DNA of 64,000 bases from Pedobacter duraquae (GTDB taxonomy: Bacteria > Bacteroidota > Bacteroidia > Sphingobacteriales > Sphingobacteriaceae), in NCBI RefSeq assembly GCF_004362245.1, contig NZ_SNWM01000001.1, positions 1,240,001 to 1,304,000 of the forward strand, read 5' to 3'. The translations under genes and the position numbers were made by a program. The notes below the pieces were generated by a model that was not told the DNA's origin, searched no databases, and saw only the letters and a list, made by a program, of their open reading frames with translations. Below, piece after piece: positions 1 to 8,271 of the stretch (position 1 is the first letter of the stretch; each line of letters begins with the position of its first letter).

Positions 1-2
1 TG

Positions 3-494
3 CACCTTTTGTCGGGAGATCAGGACCAGGACCGTCAGAGTCTCATTCCATTTTTCCCAAGGATCCAGCAGATGCATTTTAAACAGAGCCCGCAGAATAA
101 GTTGGATTATATCGCCAATCTGCAGCAATTTGGACACAAGGTGTTGATGTTTGGCGATGGACTGAACGATGCCGGTGCGCTAAGACAGAGCGACCTGGGT
201 ATTGCAGTTACAGACAACATCAACAACTTTACGCCCGGATGCGATGCGATCCTGGACGGTGAAAACTTTGCTAAGATTCCACAGTTTATCCAGCAGGCTA
301 AAGATGCCGTGAAGGTAATCCACTTCAGCTTCGTGATCTCCCTGATCTACAATTTCGTTGGTCTTTTCTTTGCTGTGCAGGGGATCCTTTCGCCGCTGAT
401 TGCGGCAATCCTGATGCCCGTAAGCACCGTAACCATTATCCTATTTACAAGTATTTCGGCCAGGGCCTATGCCCGTAAAAACAAACTACTATGA
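3..494 (+). CDS. Heavy-metal P-type ATPase, C-terminal part (CcoI-type copper transporter)
   Basis: This is the 3' end of a gene that begins before the window; the frame is open back to base 3. Seen: the HAD hinge motif GDGLNDAGAL of P-type ATPases near residue 50, preceded by a Lys-containing stretch, then two C-terminal hydrophobic segments typical of the P1B class. The last codons overlap ccoS by four bases. In cbb3 oxidase clusters this ATPase (CcoI/FixI) exports copper needed to build the CuB centre of CcoN; that role is inferred from the neighbours, since the metal-binding CPC segment lies outside the window. The TTG at 9 is an internal codon, not the start. Confidence 0.9.
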   Translation, partial: HLLSGDQDQDRQSLIPFFPRIQQMHFKQSPQNKLDYIANLQQFGHKVLMFGDGLNDAGALRQSDLGIAVTDNINNFTPGCDAILDGENFAKIPQFIQQAKDAVKVIHFSFVISLIYNFVGLFFAVQGILSPLIAAILMPVSTVTIILFTSISARAYARKNKLL

Positions 495-673
495 ACATGA
501 TCTATATGCTGATCGGCATCAGTATTTTACTGGCGCTGATCTTTCTCCTCGCCTTTTTCTGGGCGAGTAAAACGGGGCAGAATGACGATACCTATACGCC
601 TGGTATCCGATTGCTGTTTGACGAGCAGCCCGCACAAAATCGGGCAGAAAAAAGTGATGAAGATCATCTTTAG
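491..673 (+). CDS. ccoS: cbb3-type cytochrome oxidase assembly protein CcoS
   Basis: A 60-aa protein with one N-terminal membrane helix (about residues 3-25) that ends in FFWASKTGQ-DD, close to the CcoS pattern of a helix followed by W-x-x-x-x-GQ-DD and a short acidic tail. CcoS is needed to insert the haem and copper cofactors of cbb3 oxidase. The start ATG overlaps the end of the ATPase gene, which suggests translational coupling. The tail is hydrophilic and low in conservation, as usual for this family. Confidence 0.9.
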   Translation: MNMIYMLIGISILLALIFLLAFFWASKTGQNDDTYTPGIRLLFDEQPAQNRAEKSDEDHL

Positions 674-745
674 CCACAATGTTAATCATACCCCCATCGC
701 ACGCGCACAAGTAATTTTACCCCCATCAATTAGTAATCAATTCGT

Positions 746-2857
746 ATGACTGAGAAATTTTACTACGATAATAAAATCGTAAGGAACTTTGCCATCGCCA
801 CCATCGTCTGGGGCATAATTGGCATGACCGTAGGGCTGCTCATCGCCATGCAGCTTTTTAAGCCGGCGCTGAACATGGGTAGCCAGTATACCACTTTCGG
901 CCGCATCCGCCCGCTGCACACTAATGCAGTAATCTTCGCCTTTGTAGGTAACGCCATTTTTATGGGTGTTTATTATTCGCTGCAACGCCTCCTTAAAGCC
1001 AGGATGTTCAGCGATGTGCTGAGCAAGATTCACTTCTGGGGATGGCAGCTTATCATTGTCTCAGCAGTCATCACCCTTCCTTTAGGTCTGACTACCTCAC
1101 ATGAATATGCAGAATTGGAATGGCCGATAGATATTGCCATAACGCTGATCTGGGTAGTTTTCGGGATCAATATGTTCGGTACAATTATTAAACGCCGAGA
1201 GCAGCACATGTATGTAGCCATCTGGTTTTATATCGCCACTTTTGTTACTGTTGCTGTTTTACATATTGTTAACTCTTTTGAATTACCGATATCAGCTTTT
1301 AAAAGCTATTATCTATATGCCGGTGTGCAGGATGCTTTGGTACAATGGTGGTACGGACACAATGCGGTAGCGTTTTTCCTGACTACCCCTTACCTCGGTA
1401 TGATGTATTATTTCCTGCCGAAGATGGCCAATCGCCCTATCTATTCTTACAAACTCAGTATACTACACTTCTGGTCGCTCATTTTCATTTACATCTGGGC
1501 AGGACCTCACCATTTACTCTATACTTCTTTACCGGGCTGGGCTCAATCACTTGGCACTGCCTTCTCACTGATGCTGATTGCACCAAGCTGGGGCGGGATG
1601 ATCAACGGGCTGCTTACCCTGCGCGGTGCCTGGGATAAAGTTCGTGAAGACGCTACCCTGAAATTTATGGTGGTTGGTATTACCGCTTACGGTATGGCCA
1701 CTTTTGAGGGGCCAATGCTGGCACTTAAAAACATCAATGCCATTGCTCACTATACCGACTGGATAGTAGCCCACGTACACGTAGGTGCCCTGGGATGGAA
1801 TGGATTCCTAACCTTCGGTATTTTATACTGGCTGATCCCGAGAATCTACAGAACTCCGTTATACTCTAAAAAACTGGCTGCTTTCCACTTTTGGATCGGT
1901 ACGCTGGGAATAATTTTCTATGCCGTGCCTTTGTACTTTGCAGGTTTCACACAGGGGCTGATGTGGAAAGAGTTTACACCAGAAGGCTTGTTGAAATATC
2001 CTAACTTTCTGGAAACAGTAATCCAAATCATCCCAATGTATATGCTACGCGCGCTCGGTGGACTGTTTTATCTGACCGGTGTGATCGTGATGACCTATAA
2101 CATCATCAAAACAGCGAAAGCAGGTAAGTTGCTGGCCAATGAACCGGCCGAAGCGCAAGCTTTAGCTGCCAACTATGTGCCACAGGGATCTGACCGTAAA
2201 GCACACCGCTTCCTGGAACGCAAACCGATCATCTTTATGGTGCTCTCGCTAGTGGTGATCCTGATTGGCGGGATGATAGAAATGATGCCAACGTTTACCA
2301 TCAAATCAAATATCCCAACCATTGCCAGCGTAAAACCATATACTGCACTGGAACTGCAAGGCAGGGATGTCTATATCCGTGAGGGTTGCGTAAACTGCCA
2401 CTCGCAAATGATCAGGCCTTTCCGTTCAGAGACCGAACGTTATGGAGAATACAGTAAGGCTGGAGAGTTTGTATATGACCACCCATTTTTGTGGGGATCA
2501 AAACGTACAGGGCCGGATTTGCAGCGTGTAGGTGGAAAATACTCTAACGCATGGCATTACAACCACTTGTTGGATCCGCAAACTATGTCGCCAGGAAGTA
2601 TTATGCCTCCATATGAATGGTTGACTACACAAAAACTGGATACAACAACTACGATCTCAAAAATCAATGCAATGCGTACGCTGGGGGTTCCTTACGATTT
2701 AGGCTATGAAAATCAGGCAAATAAAGATCTGGATGTTCAGGCTAAAGAAATTGCCGGCGACCTGAACAAGAACAACGTAAAGGTTAAGAGCGATAAAGAG
2801 ATCATTGCACTGATCGCCTATCTGCAAAGGTTAGGTACAGATATTAAAGCCAGGTAA
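746..2857 (+). CDS. ccoNO: cbb3-type cytochrome c oxidase, fused subunits I and II (CcoN-CcoO)
   Basis: 703 aa. Residues 1 to about 480 are the polytopic haem-copper oxidase subunit (CcoN), with His-rich helices such as WWYGHNAVAFF and IVAHVHVGALGWN that supply haem b, haem b3 and CuB ligands. After a linker, residues about 490-703 are the membrane-anchored mono-haem subunit CcoO, with the c-haem site CVNCH at 548-552 followed by SQMIRPF. In proteobacteria these are two genes; the fusion is common in Bacteroidota. It is the catalytic core of high-affinity terminal oxidase, reducing O2 in the cytoplasmic membrane. 72 bases separate it from ccoS; no clear promoter was found there. Confidence 0.96.
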   Translation: MTEKFYYDNKIVRNFAIATIVWGIIGMTVGLLIAMQLFKPALNMGSQYTTFGRIRPLHTNAVIFAFVGNAIFMGVYYSLQRLLKARMFSDVLSKIHFWGWQLIIVSAVITLPLGLTTSHEYAELEWPIDIAITLIWVVFGINMFGTIIKRREQHMYVAIWFYIATFVTVAVLHIVNSFELPISAFKSYYLYAGVQDALVQWWYGHNAVAFFLTTPYLGMMYYFLPKMANRPIYSYKLSILHFWSLIFIYIWAGPHHLLYTSLPGWAQSLGTAFSLMLIAPSWGGMINGLLTLRGAWDKVREDATLKFMVVGITAYGMATFEGPMLALKNINAIAHYTDWIVAHVHVGALGWNGFLTFGILYWLIPRIYRTPLYSKKLAAFHFWIGTLGIIFYAVPLYFAGFTQGLMWKEFTPEGLLKYPNFLETVIQIIPMYMLRALGGLFYLTGVIVMTYNIIKTAKAGKLLANEPAEAQALAANYVPQGSDRKAHRFLERKPIIFMVLSLVVILIGGMIEMMPTFTIKSNIPTIASVKPYTALELQGRDVYIREGCVNCHSQMIRPFRSETERYGEYSKAGEFVYDHPFLWGSKRTGPDLQRVGGKYSNAWHYNHLLDPQTMSPGSIMPPYEWLTTQKLDTTTTISKINAMRTLGVPYDLGYENQANKDLDVQAKEIAGDLNKNNVKVKSDKEIIALIAYLQRLGTDIKAR

Positions 2858-2877
2858 CATCAAAAAATATAGAAATC

Positions 2878-3045
2878 ATGTTTAAGCAATTTTCAAATTT
2901 AATAGACGGAAAGGAGATCTATCTCCTGAGCTCCATGAGCATATTTGTCCTTTTTTTCCTGATCGTGGGCGCCATAATCCTAATGATGAAAAAGGATGAG
3001 ATCGAATACATGAGTGCATTACCCTTAAAAGACAACGACCTATGA
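2878..3045 (+). CDS. Small CcoQ-like cbb3 oxidase subunit
   Basis: A 55-aa gene between ccoNO and ccoP. It starts MFKQFSNLIDGKEIYLL, has one membrane helix (about residues 21-37, SIFVLFFLIVGAIILMM), then a short charged tail. Its stop overlaps the ccoP start as ATGA. Position, size and topology match CcoQ, the small subunit that stabilises the cbb3 complex; sequence similarity to CcoQ is weak in general, so the name rests mainly on context. Confidence 0.8.
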   Translation: MFKQFSNLIDGKEIYLLSSMSIFVLFFLIVGAIILMMKKDEIEYMSALPLKDNDL

Positions 3046-3845
3046 GCTCAGCAGACATTGTAGTAATCGTGATGCTGGTGGCCTCCATCCTGGTACTTGG
3101 AGTAACCATTTTGCTACTGAAGGTTATCCGTTTCTACGTAAAAGAATCCATTGATCCTACGGTTTTTGCTACTCCAGAACAGAAAGCTTTATTGCTTAAG
3201 GCTGAGCTGGAAGCTGAGGCACTGAAAAAAGCCAAACCTTCCATCTGGACCAGGCTGATGGGATTAAAACCTATCGCCGAAGAGGAAAGCCTCATCATGG
3301 AGCATAAGTTTGACGGTATCTCCGAGCTGAACAACCCTACCCCCGCCTGGTTTATGGTGTTGTTTTACGGCACCATCATCGTTGCCGTCTTGTACATGTG
3401 CAACTACGAGTTCCTGGGCTTTGGTAAAACACAGGAAGAAGAATATATCGCCGAAGTTGAGCAGGCAAACAACGATAAACTAGTGTTTCTGGCCAGTCCG
3501 GCAAATGCCAAAAGTGCAGTCAATGAAAACAATATCGTACAGAGCAAGGACCCGGCAATGCTTAGTGCCGGTGCAGGACTGTTCCAAAGCAGGTGTACAC
3601 CCTGCCATGGAGCGCATGCCGAAGGTATTGTTGGGCCAAACCTGACCGATGAGTACTGGCTGCATGGCGGATCGGTAAAAGAAGTATTCACAACAATTAA
3701 ATATGGCGTTCCGGCAAAAGGAATGATTGCCTGGGAGAAATCGCTCAGTGCGCAGCAGATTGCTGAGCTCACCAATTACGTGCTTTCCCTTCAGGGTAGC
3801 AAACCTGCCGGCGCCAAAGCACCGCAGGGAGATAAACAACCATAA
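3042..3845 (+). CDS. ccoP: cbb3-type cytochrome c oxidase subunit III (CcoP), single haem
   Basis: 267 aa. Two N-terminal hydrophobic segments (about 5-28 and 104-124) flank a cytoplasmic stretch; the second lies in the CcoP signature region HKFDGISELNNPTPAWF. A periplasmic cytochrome c domain follows with one haem site, CTPCH at 185-189, and a distal Met in the GVPAKGMIAW segment. Typical proteobacterial CcoP has two haem sites; only one CxxCH is present here. It passes electrons to CcoO/CcoN. The tail is rich in Ala, Lys and Pro. Confidence 0.94.
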   Translation: MSSADIVVIVMLVASILVLGVTILLLKVIRFYVKESIDPTVFATPEQKALLLKAELEAEALKKAKPSIWTRLMGLKPIAEEESLIMEHKFDGISELNNPTPAWFMVLFYGTIIVAVLYMCNYEFLGFGKTQEEEYIAEVEQANNDKLVFLASPANAKSAVNENNIVQSKDPAMLSAGAGLFQSRCTPCHGAHAEGIVGPNLTDEYWLHGGSVKEVFTTIKYGVPAKGMIAWEKSLSAQQIAELTNYVLSLQGSKPAGAKAPQGDKQP

Positions 3846-3847
3846 AC

Positions 3848-5245
3848 ATGTCGCAAGACCCCAAATCTTTCAGAGATCAAATTTCTACGGTAACAGACGA
3901 TGGGAAAAAGCGCAAATGGATCTACGCCAAAATCATTAAGGGCAAGCTCTATGCGTACCGCTCTGCATTAAGCTACTTCTTTCTGGTGCTGCTCTTAGCA
4001 GCACCATTTTTAAGACTTAATGGAGAACAGCTGATCTTGTTGAATGTGCTGGAACGTAAATTTGTGTTCTTCGGGCTAGTATTCTGGCCTCAAGATTTCT
4101 ACCTCTTTGTATTGGCACTCCTCACCTTTATTGTGTTCGTTGTATTGTTTACCGTAGTTTTCGGAAGGGTTTTCTGCGGATGGGTTTGTCCGCAGACCAT
4201 TTTTATGGAAATGGTTTTCCGGAAGATAGAACAGTGGATTGAGGGTGATCATCTGAAACAGAAAAAATTGGACGAAGGCCCCTTAACGACCGAAAAGTTC
4301 TTAAAAAAAACAGCCAAACACTTTATCTTTCTGGCGATATCCTTTGCTATTGCCAATATCTTCCTGGCCTATCTCATCGGGTCAGATACGCTCAGGAAAA
4401 TCATTGTTGAGCCAGTAACACAACACTTGAGTGGTTTTATTTCCATCTGGCTTTTCACTTTTGTTTTCTACCTGGTGTTTTCGCGCATGCGCGAGCTCGT
4501 GTGTACAGTTATTTGCCCCTATGGACGGTTGCAGGGGGTACTTCTGGATAACCAAAGTATCATTGTGGCTTACGACTATCTGCGGGGAGAGCCACGAGGT
4601 AAACGGGCTAAAGCAGAGCCAAAGGTTACTGGCGACTGTATAGACTGCAAACTGTGCGTGCAGGTATGCCCTACGGGGATAGATATCAGAAACGGCACCC
4701 AAATGGAATGTATCAATTGTACAGCCTGTATTGATGCCTGCGATATGGTAATGGAAAAAATCAACAGGCCATTGCGGCTTATTGGTTTTAAATCTGAGGA
4801 TGAAGTTAAACATGGAAAGCCTTTTCAACTGAGCAAAAGAATTTACGGATACAGTGCTGTACTGTTAGTGCTGGCAGGTACGCTCGGTTATCTGCTGCTG
4901 AGCAGATCTGCGGTAAAGACAACCATACTAAGGGCAAGCGGCACGCTGTATCAGATGCGCGACAATGACCATACAGTAAGTAATCTCTATAATGCAGAAC
5001 TGGTTAACAAGACCAAGGGAGATCTTAAATTCAGTATCAGGCCCGATCTGCCAGAGGCGAAAATACAATACATAGATCAGACAAATGAGCTGAAGTATGG
5101 CAAAACAGCAAAACTTACCTTCTTTATCATTCTCCCACAAAAAGAAATAAAGAAATATAAGACCGAAATCGGCTTTAAATTAATATCAGGCGGAAAGGTC
5201 ATAGATCATTTTGAAACAACTTTTATTGCACCACCTAACGAATAA
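3848..5245 (+). CDS. ccoG: Cytochrome oxidase accessory protein CcoG (FixG-like ferredoxin)
   Basis: 465 aa membrane iron-sulfur protein. Several helices in the first 210 residues carry the conserved CGWVCPQT and CPYGRLQG motifs. Two ferredoxin-type Cys clusters follow (C264, C267, C270, C274 and C288, C291, C294, C298), then another helix and a C-terminal Ig-like periplasmic domain (FixG_C). CcoG is known to reduce copper for cbb3 assembly. It lies three bases after ccoP in the same operon. Confidence 0.93.
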   Translation: MSQDPKSFRDQISTVTDDGKKRKWIYAKIIKGKLYAYRSALSYFFLVLLLAAPFLRLNGEQLILLNVLERKFVFFGLVFWPQDFYLFVLALLTFIVFVVLFTVVFGRVFCGWVCPQTIFMEMVFRKIEQWIEGDHLKQKKLDEGPLTTEKFLKKTAKHFIFLAISFAIANIFLAYLIGSDTLRKIIVEPVTQHLSGFISIWLFTFVFYLVFSRMRELVCTVICPYGRLQGVLLDNQSIIVAYDYLRGEPRGKRAKAEPKVTGDCIDCKLCVQVCPTGIDIRNGTQMECINCTACIDACDMVMEKINRPLRLIGFKSEDEVKHGKPFQLSKRIYGYSAVLLVLAGTLGYLLLSRSAVKTTILRASGTLYQMRDNDHTVSNLYNAELVNKTKGDLKFSIRPDLPEAKIQYIDQTNELKYGKTAKLTFFIILPQKEIKKYKTEIGFKLISGGKVIDHFETTFIAPPNE

Positions 5246-5249
5246 TACG

Positions 5250-5672
5250 ATGAACTGGGGAACAAAACTAACTATAGCCATGCTAAGCTTTATGGCATTC
5301 ATCATCACTTTAGGTACCATGATGATGCGGAGTAAGAGCGATGCGCTAGTCGACACCGATTATTACGAAAAAGGTATCCGGTATAACGAGGTATATACCA
5401 AAAAAGAAAATGTGAAGCGTGACCACGCTGCGCCAGTCATCTTGATTCAGGGCGACACCCTGTTGGTTTCATTTAAGCAAGATGCTTCAGGAACCATTAA
5501 ACTGGTGCGCAGCGCCGATAAGCGCATGGATGTGAACATGAAGCTGCAAACAGATGGCAGGCATCAGTTCCGTATTCCTGTAAAAACCAGAGCAAAAGGA
5601 TCATGGAAAATAATTGCCGACTGGACCAGTGGTGCGAAGGCTTATACTTACGAACAGGAGGTGATGTTGTAA
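5250..5672 (+). CDS. FixH/CcoH family protein
   Basis: 140 aa. The chosen start is the ATG at 5250, four bases after the ccoG stop; a longer frame from 5211 would overlap ccoG. One N-terminal membrane helix (about residues 4-27) is followed by the motif DTDYYEKGIRYNE, typical of FixH, and a periplasmic beta-rich domain. FixH/CcoH takes part in late cbb3 assembly. Its stop overlaps the next start as TAATG. Confidence 0.88.
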   Translation: MNWGTKLTIAMLSFMAFIITLGTMMMRSKSDALVDTDYYEKGIRYNEVYTKKENVKRDHAAPVILIQGDTLLVSFKQDASGTIKLVRSADKRMDVNMKLQTDGRHQFRIPVKTRAKGSWKIIADWTSGAKAYTYEQEVML

Positions 5673-6355
5673 TGAGCGATCAGTATCTCGCTTTCCTGAT
5701 TGGCCTGATGGGCAGTGTACATTGTGTGGGTATGTGCGGGCCATTGGCCTTTGCCGTACCCTCTTTGCGCAAAGGATGGGGCTACCTGCTATTCGATAAG
5801 TTCCGTTACCAGGTTGGACGCATTATCTCTTACAGTATACTGGGCATACTAATTGGTTTGATTGGCCGGCAGCTCTGGTTATCCGGCCTGCAGCAGGCAC
5901 TCAGCATATTGAGCGGTGTGCTGATCCTGATTGCCGCAGCCTCCAGAATCTTTAAATTCTCTTCAGTATCCGGCCCACAAGCTTCATTTTTACTTAAACC
6001 TTTTCATGCTTTGTTTGGCTACGCACTTAAGCACCGTGCTAACCACCTGATTATCGGGATGATCAACGGGTTGCTACCTTGCGGGTTCGTATACCTGGCA
6101 ATGGCGGGCGCATTAAACACCGCCACCGTACAAGGCGCAGTAAGCTATATGTTCTGGTTTGGGATAGGCACAGTTCCACTGATGTTGATCGCAACAGTTG
6201 GAATGGGCTTTACGGGTGCCATTGTGCGCCGCAGGATCAATATGGTGATCCCTTATCTGATGGTTTGTTTGGGTTTCTGGTTCATTTTAAGGGGTATGCA
6301 GCTAAACATCCCCTATCTAAGTCCGAAAGCAAATGCGATCAGTGACTGCCGGTAA
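5672..6355 (+). CDS. SafE/TauE-like (UreH-type) membrane protein of the cco operon
   Basis: 227 aa, about six membrane helices. Seen: SVHCVGMCGP near the start and NGLLPCGFVYLAMA in the middle, the paired Cys-containing motifs of the UreH/DsbD-like transmembrane family often annotated as sulfite exporter TauE/SafE. The start ATG at 5672 follows an AGGAGG-like stretch and overlaps the fixH stop. Such proteins sit at the end of many cbb3 operons and are suspected to handle copper; that role is inference. It ends with no gap before the convergent hemN. Confidence 0.85.
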   Translation: MSDQYLAFLIGLMGSVHCVGMCGPLAFAVPSLRKGWGYLLFDKFRYQVGRIISYSILGILIGLIGRQLWLSGLQQALSILSGVLILIAAASRIFKFSSVSGPQASFLLKPFHALFGYALKHRANHLIIGMINGLLPCGFVYLAMAGALNTATVQGAVSYMFWFGIGTVPLMLIATVGMGFTGAIVRRRINMVIPYLMVCLGFWFILRGMQLNIPYLSPKANAISDCR

Positions 6356-7717
6356 TTAACCTGAGATACTGAATAGTTGCGTAGCCGGTGCCTTGCGCCA
6401 TAAACGGAGATCAAGCGCCATGCAGATGTTCCTCAGAAAACGTTTCCCGGCGGTGGTAACGCGAACAGAATTCCCATCCAGTACCACCAATCCATCCGCT
6501 TCCAGCACGCGCATTCGCTCCATACCTTCTGCGAGCACGCTAAATTCGCTATAGCTTGTCCAGCTCGTTTCACCTTTACACATGATATTCAGGATATGCT
6601 GTCTTACAATCAGATCTTCAGCATTTAATAAATGTCCTTTGAAAACCGGCAATTCTCCGCTGTTAACGAGCGCAGTATATTCCTCTACCTTTTTAACGTT
6701 TTGAGCAAACCCGGTCCAACTATCACTGATGGCACTTACGCCCAGGCCGATCATCAGCCGGCTGTACTGCTCGGTATAGCCCATAAAGTTACGGTGTAAA
6801 GTTCCTTTTGCTTCGGCCTCAAAGAGGCTATCCGTGGGCAGGGTAAAGTGGTCCATGCCAATTTCGAGGTACCCGCCTGCTTTGAGCAGCTCTCTGCCAG
6901 CCTCGTAAAGCTGGTGCTTAAACTCACCTTCGGGAAGGTCTTTTTCTGTGTAGCTGCGTTGTCCGGGCTTAACCCATGGCACATGCGCATAGCTGTAAAA
7001 TGCAATTCTGTCTGGCCTTAATTTAAGCACAGCTGCAATAGTTTCTGTAAGTCCGGCCATGGTTTGCATGGGAAGTCCGTAGATCAGGTCATAATTGATC
7101 GAAGTATAACCGGCTGCACGTGCATCATTGGTAGCTAGCTCTACCTCTTCGTAGCTTTGAACCCTGTTAATGGTAAGCTGCACCAGGGGATCAAAATCCT
7201 GAATACCGAAACTTAAACGCTTAAATCCGAGTGCATGCAGTTGATCCAGGTGGGCATGTGTAGTATTGCCCGGGTGGGCCTCAAAGCTGAATTCAGCCGC
7301 GGGGTGAATATCAGCCCTGTCTAAAATACCCTTTACGAGTTTCGCGAGGTTACCGGGACTAAAAAAAGTCGGTGTGCCACCACCAAGATGGAGTTCACGA
7401 ATCTGCGGGCGGCTGGGCAAAAGGGCAAGATACATTTCCCACTCTTTCCAGAGTGTCTGCATATAGGGCTCCTCTACGCCATGGTTGCGCGTGATGCGTG
7501 TATTACAGCCACAGTAGGTGCATAAACTTTCACAAAAAGGTAAATGTATATATACACTGATGCCTTCAGTACTATCCATAGCAATGAAGCTATTGACTAC
7601 ACTTTCCTTCCATGCTGCTGCGGAAAAGGCATCATTTTCCCAATAGGGAACGGTAGGGTAGCTGGTATATCTTGGTGCAGGAACGGTATATTTTTCTGCC
7701 AGTGTTTTAGTGTTCAT
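6356..7717 (-). CDS. hemN: Oxygen-independent coproporphyrinogen III oxidase
   Basis: 453 aa radical-SAM enzyme converting coproporphyrinogen III to protoporphyrinogen IX without oxygen, for haem synthesis when O2 is low. Seen: IHLPFCESLCTYCGC, with the CxxxCxxCxC cluster at C62, C66, C69 and C71, then GGGTPTFF and the HemN C-terminal domain. The start ATG at 7717 is chosen over an upstream in-frame codon because GGAGG stands six bases before it and the length fits HemN. It overlaps the end of the preceding gene by 11 bases, so the two are probably co-transcribed. Confidence 0.95.
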   Translation of the reverse strand: MNTKTLAEKYTVPAPRYTSYPTVPYWENDAFSAAAWKESVVNSFIAMDSTEGISVYIHLPFCESLCTYCGCNTRITRNHGVEEPYMQTLWKEWEMYLALLPSRPQIRELHLGGGTPTFFSPGNLAKLVKGILDRADIHPAAEFSFEAHPGNTTHAHLDQLHALGFKRLSFGIQDFDPLVQLTINRVQSYEEVELATNDARAAGYTSINYDLIYGLPMQTMAGLTETIAAVLKLRPDRIAFYSYAHVPWVKPGQRSYTEKDLPEGEFKHQLYEAGRELLKAGGYLEIGMDHFTLPTDSLFEAEAKGTLHRNFMGYTEQYSRLMIGLGVSAISDSWTGFAQNVKKVEEYTALVNSGELPVFKGHLLNAEDLIVRQHILNIMCKGETSWTSYSEFSVLAEGMERMRVLEADGLVVLDGNSVRVTTAGKRFLRNICMALDLRLWRKAPATQLFSISG

Positions 7718-8183
7718 GATCTGCCTCCGGAACATCTTTGTTAAACAGATCCTTCATCGAACGGCAGGAGTTGGCACATACACAAGAAGCACCTAAACAG
7801 GCTTTCCCCTGCCACTTATCCAGGTTGAGGATCGTTTCCTCAGCAAGCGCCATGGCGAGTTCTTCAGTATTGCGCAAACCCAGTAACGCTTCAGGAACAT
7901 TGGCAATCTTGATGTGCCTTGTTGCTGCGGCATCCTGATCGATGTGACTAGTTGAGGAAGAGCGGGTGGCCAGGAACTTAACCCCAAGGTCTGCCAGTTT
8001 ATTGATTACTGCTGCAGATACCAGATCCTCACTGAATACGATAACCGCTTCTTTACCTGTGGCGTAGAGCGCAGTTTCTTCCGTTAAGGAATTAGATATC
8101 AGGGTAATCTCGTGTTTTTTGTGGTTGGCTAAAGCCAGAGGTTCCTTTTCAAAAGATTGAATGCTGTAAGCTACTGCTTTCAT
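7707..8183 (-). CDS. 2-hydroxyacid dehydrogenase-like half protein with Cys-rich tail
   Basis: 158 aa. Residues 1 to about 110 resemble the N-terminal catalytic-domain half of D-lactate dehydrogenase: MKAVAYSIQSFEKEPL, VIVFSEDLVSAAVINKLADLGVKFLATRSSSTSHID, then IANVPEALLG. The NAD-binding Rossmann domain is absent. The end instead carries CLGASCVCANSC (C-x4-C-x-C-x3-C), which could bind a metal or cluster. It shares an operon with hemN and stands behind a -7 element and a palindrome, so low-oxygen expression is likely. It is unlikely to be a working dehydrogenase alone; its function is unknown. Confidence 0.85.
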   Translation of the reverse strand: MKAVAYSIQSFEKEPLALANHKKHEITLISNSLTEETALYATGKEAVIVFSEDLVSAAVINKLADLGVKFLATRSSSTSHIDQDAAATRHIKIANVPEALLGLRNTEELAMALAEETILNLDKWQGKACLGASCVCANSCRSMKDLFNKDVPEADHEH

Positions 8184-8201
8184 ACGTGCTGTTTTAGTTT
8201 A

Positions 8202-8209
8202 CAAAACTA
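8202..8209 (-). promoter_or_regulatory. Bacteroidota -7 element upstream of the LDH-like/hemN pair
   Basis: CAAAACTA on +, which reads TAGTTTTG on -, matching TAnnTTTG. It is 18 bases before the ATG at 8183. No clear TTG lies at the -33 position, so an activator may be needed. Confidence 0.55.
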
Positions 8210-8249
8210 GCGCAGCGTCAGTTGCTATGGAATGCTTTTAGTCAGCCCG

Positions 8250-8271
8250 AAAACTGATATTCGTCAGTTTT
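8250..8271. promoter_or_regulatory. Palindrome with TGA-N6-TCA core; candidate CRP/FNR-type operator or terminator
   Basis: Perfect 8-base arms, AAAACTGA and TCAGTTTT, separated by six bases. It starts at the stop codon of the regulator gene and lies upstream of the LDH-like gene, with its centre about 51 bases beyond the 5' edge of that gene's -7 element. The core matches the FNR/FixK spacing. The hairpin could also end the regulator transcript, although no U-run outside the stem is seen on the - strand. Confidence 0.5.

Noticed and set aside
4382..4828. 148-codon frame antisense to ccoG
   Set aside because: Fully inside a well-supported gene; the product has no recognisable domain.
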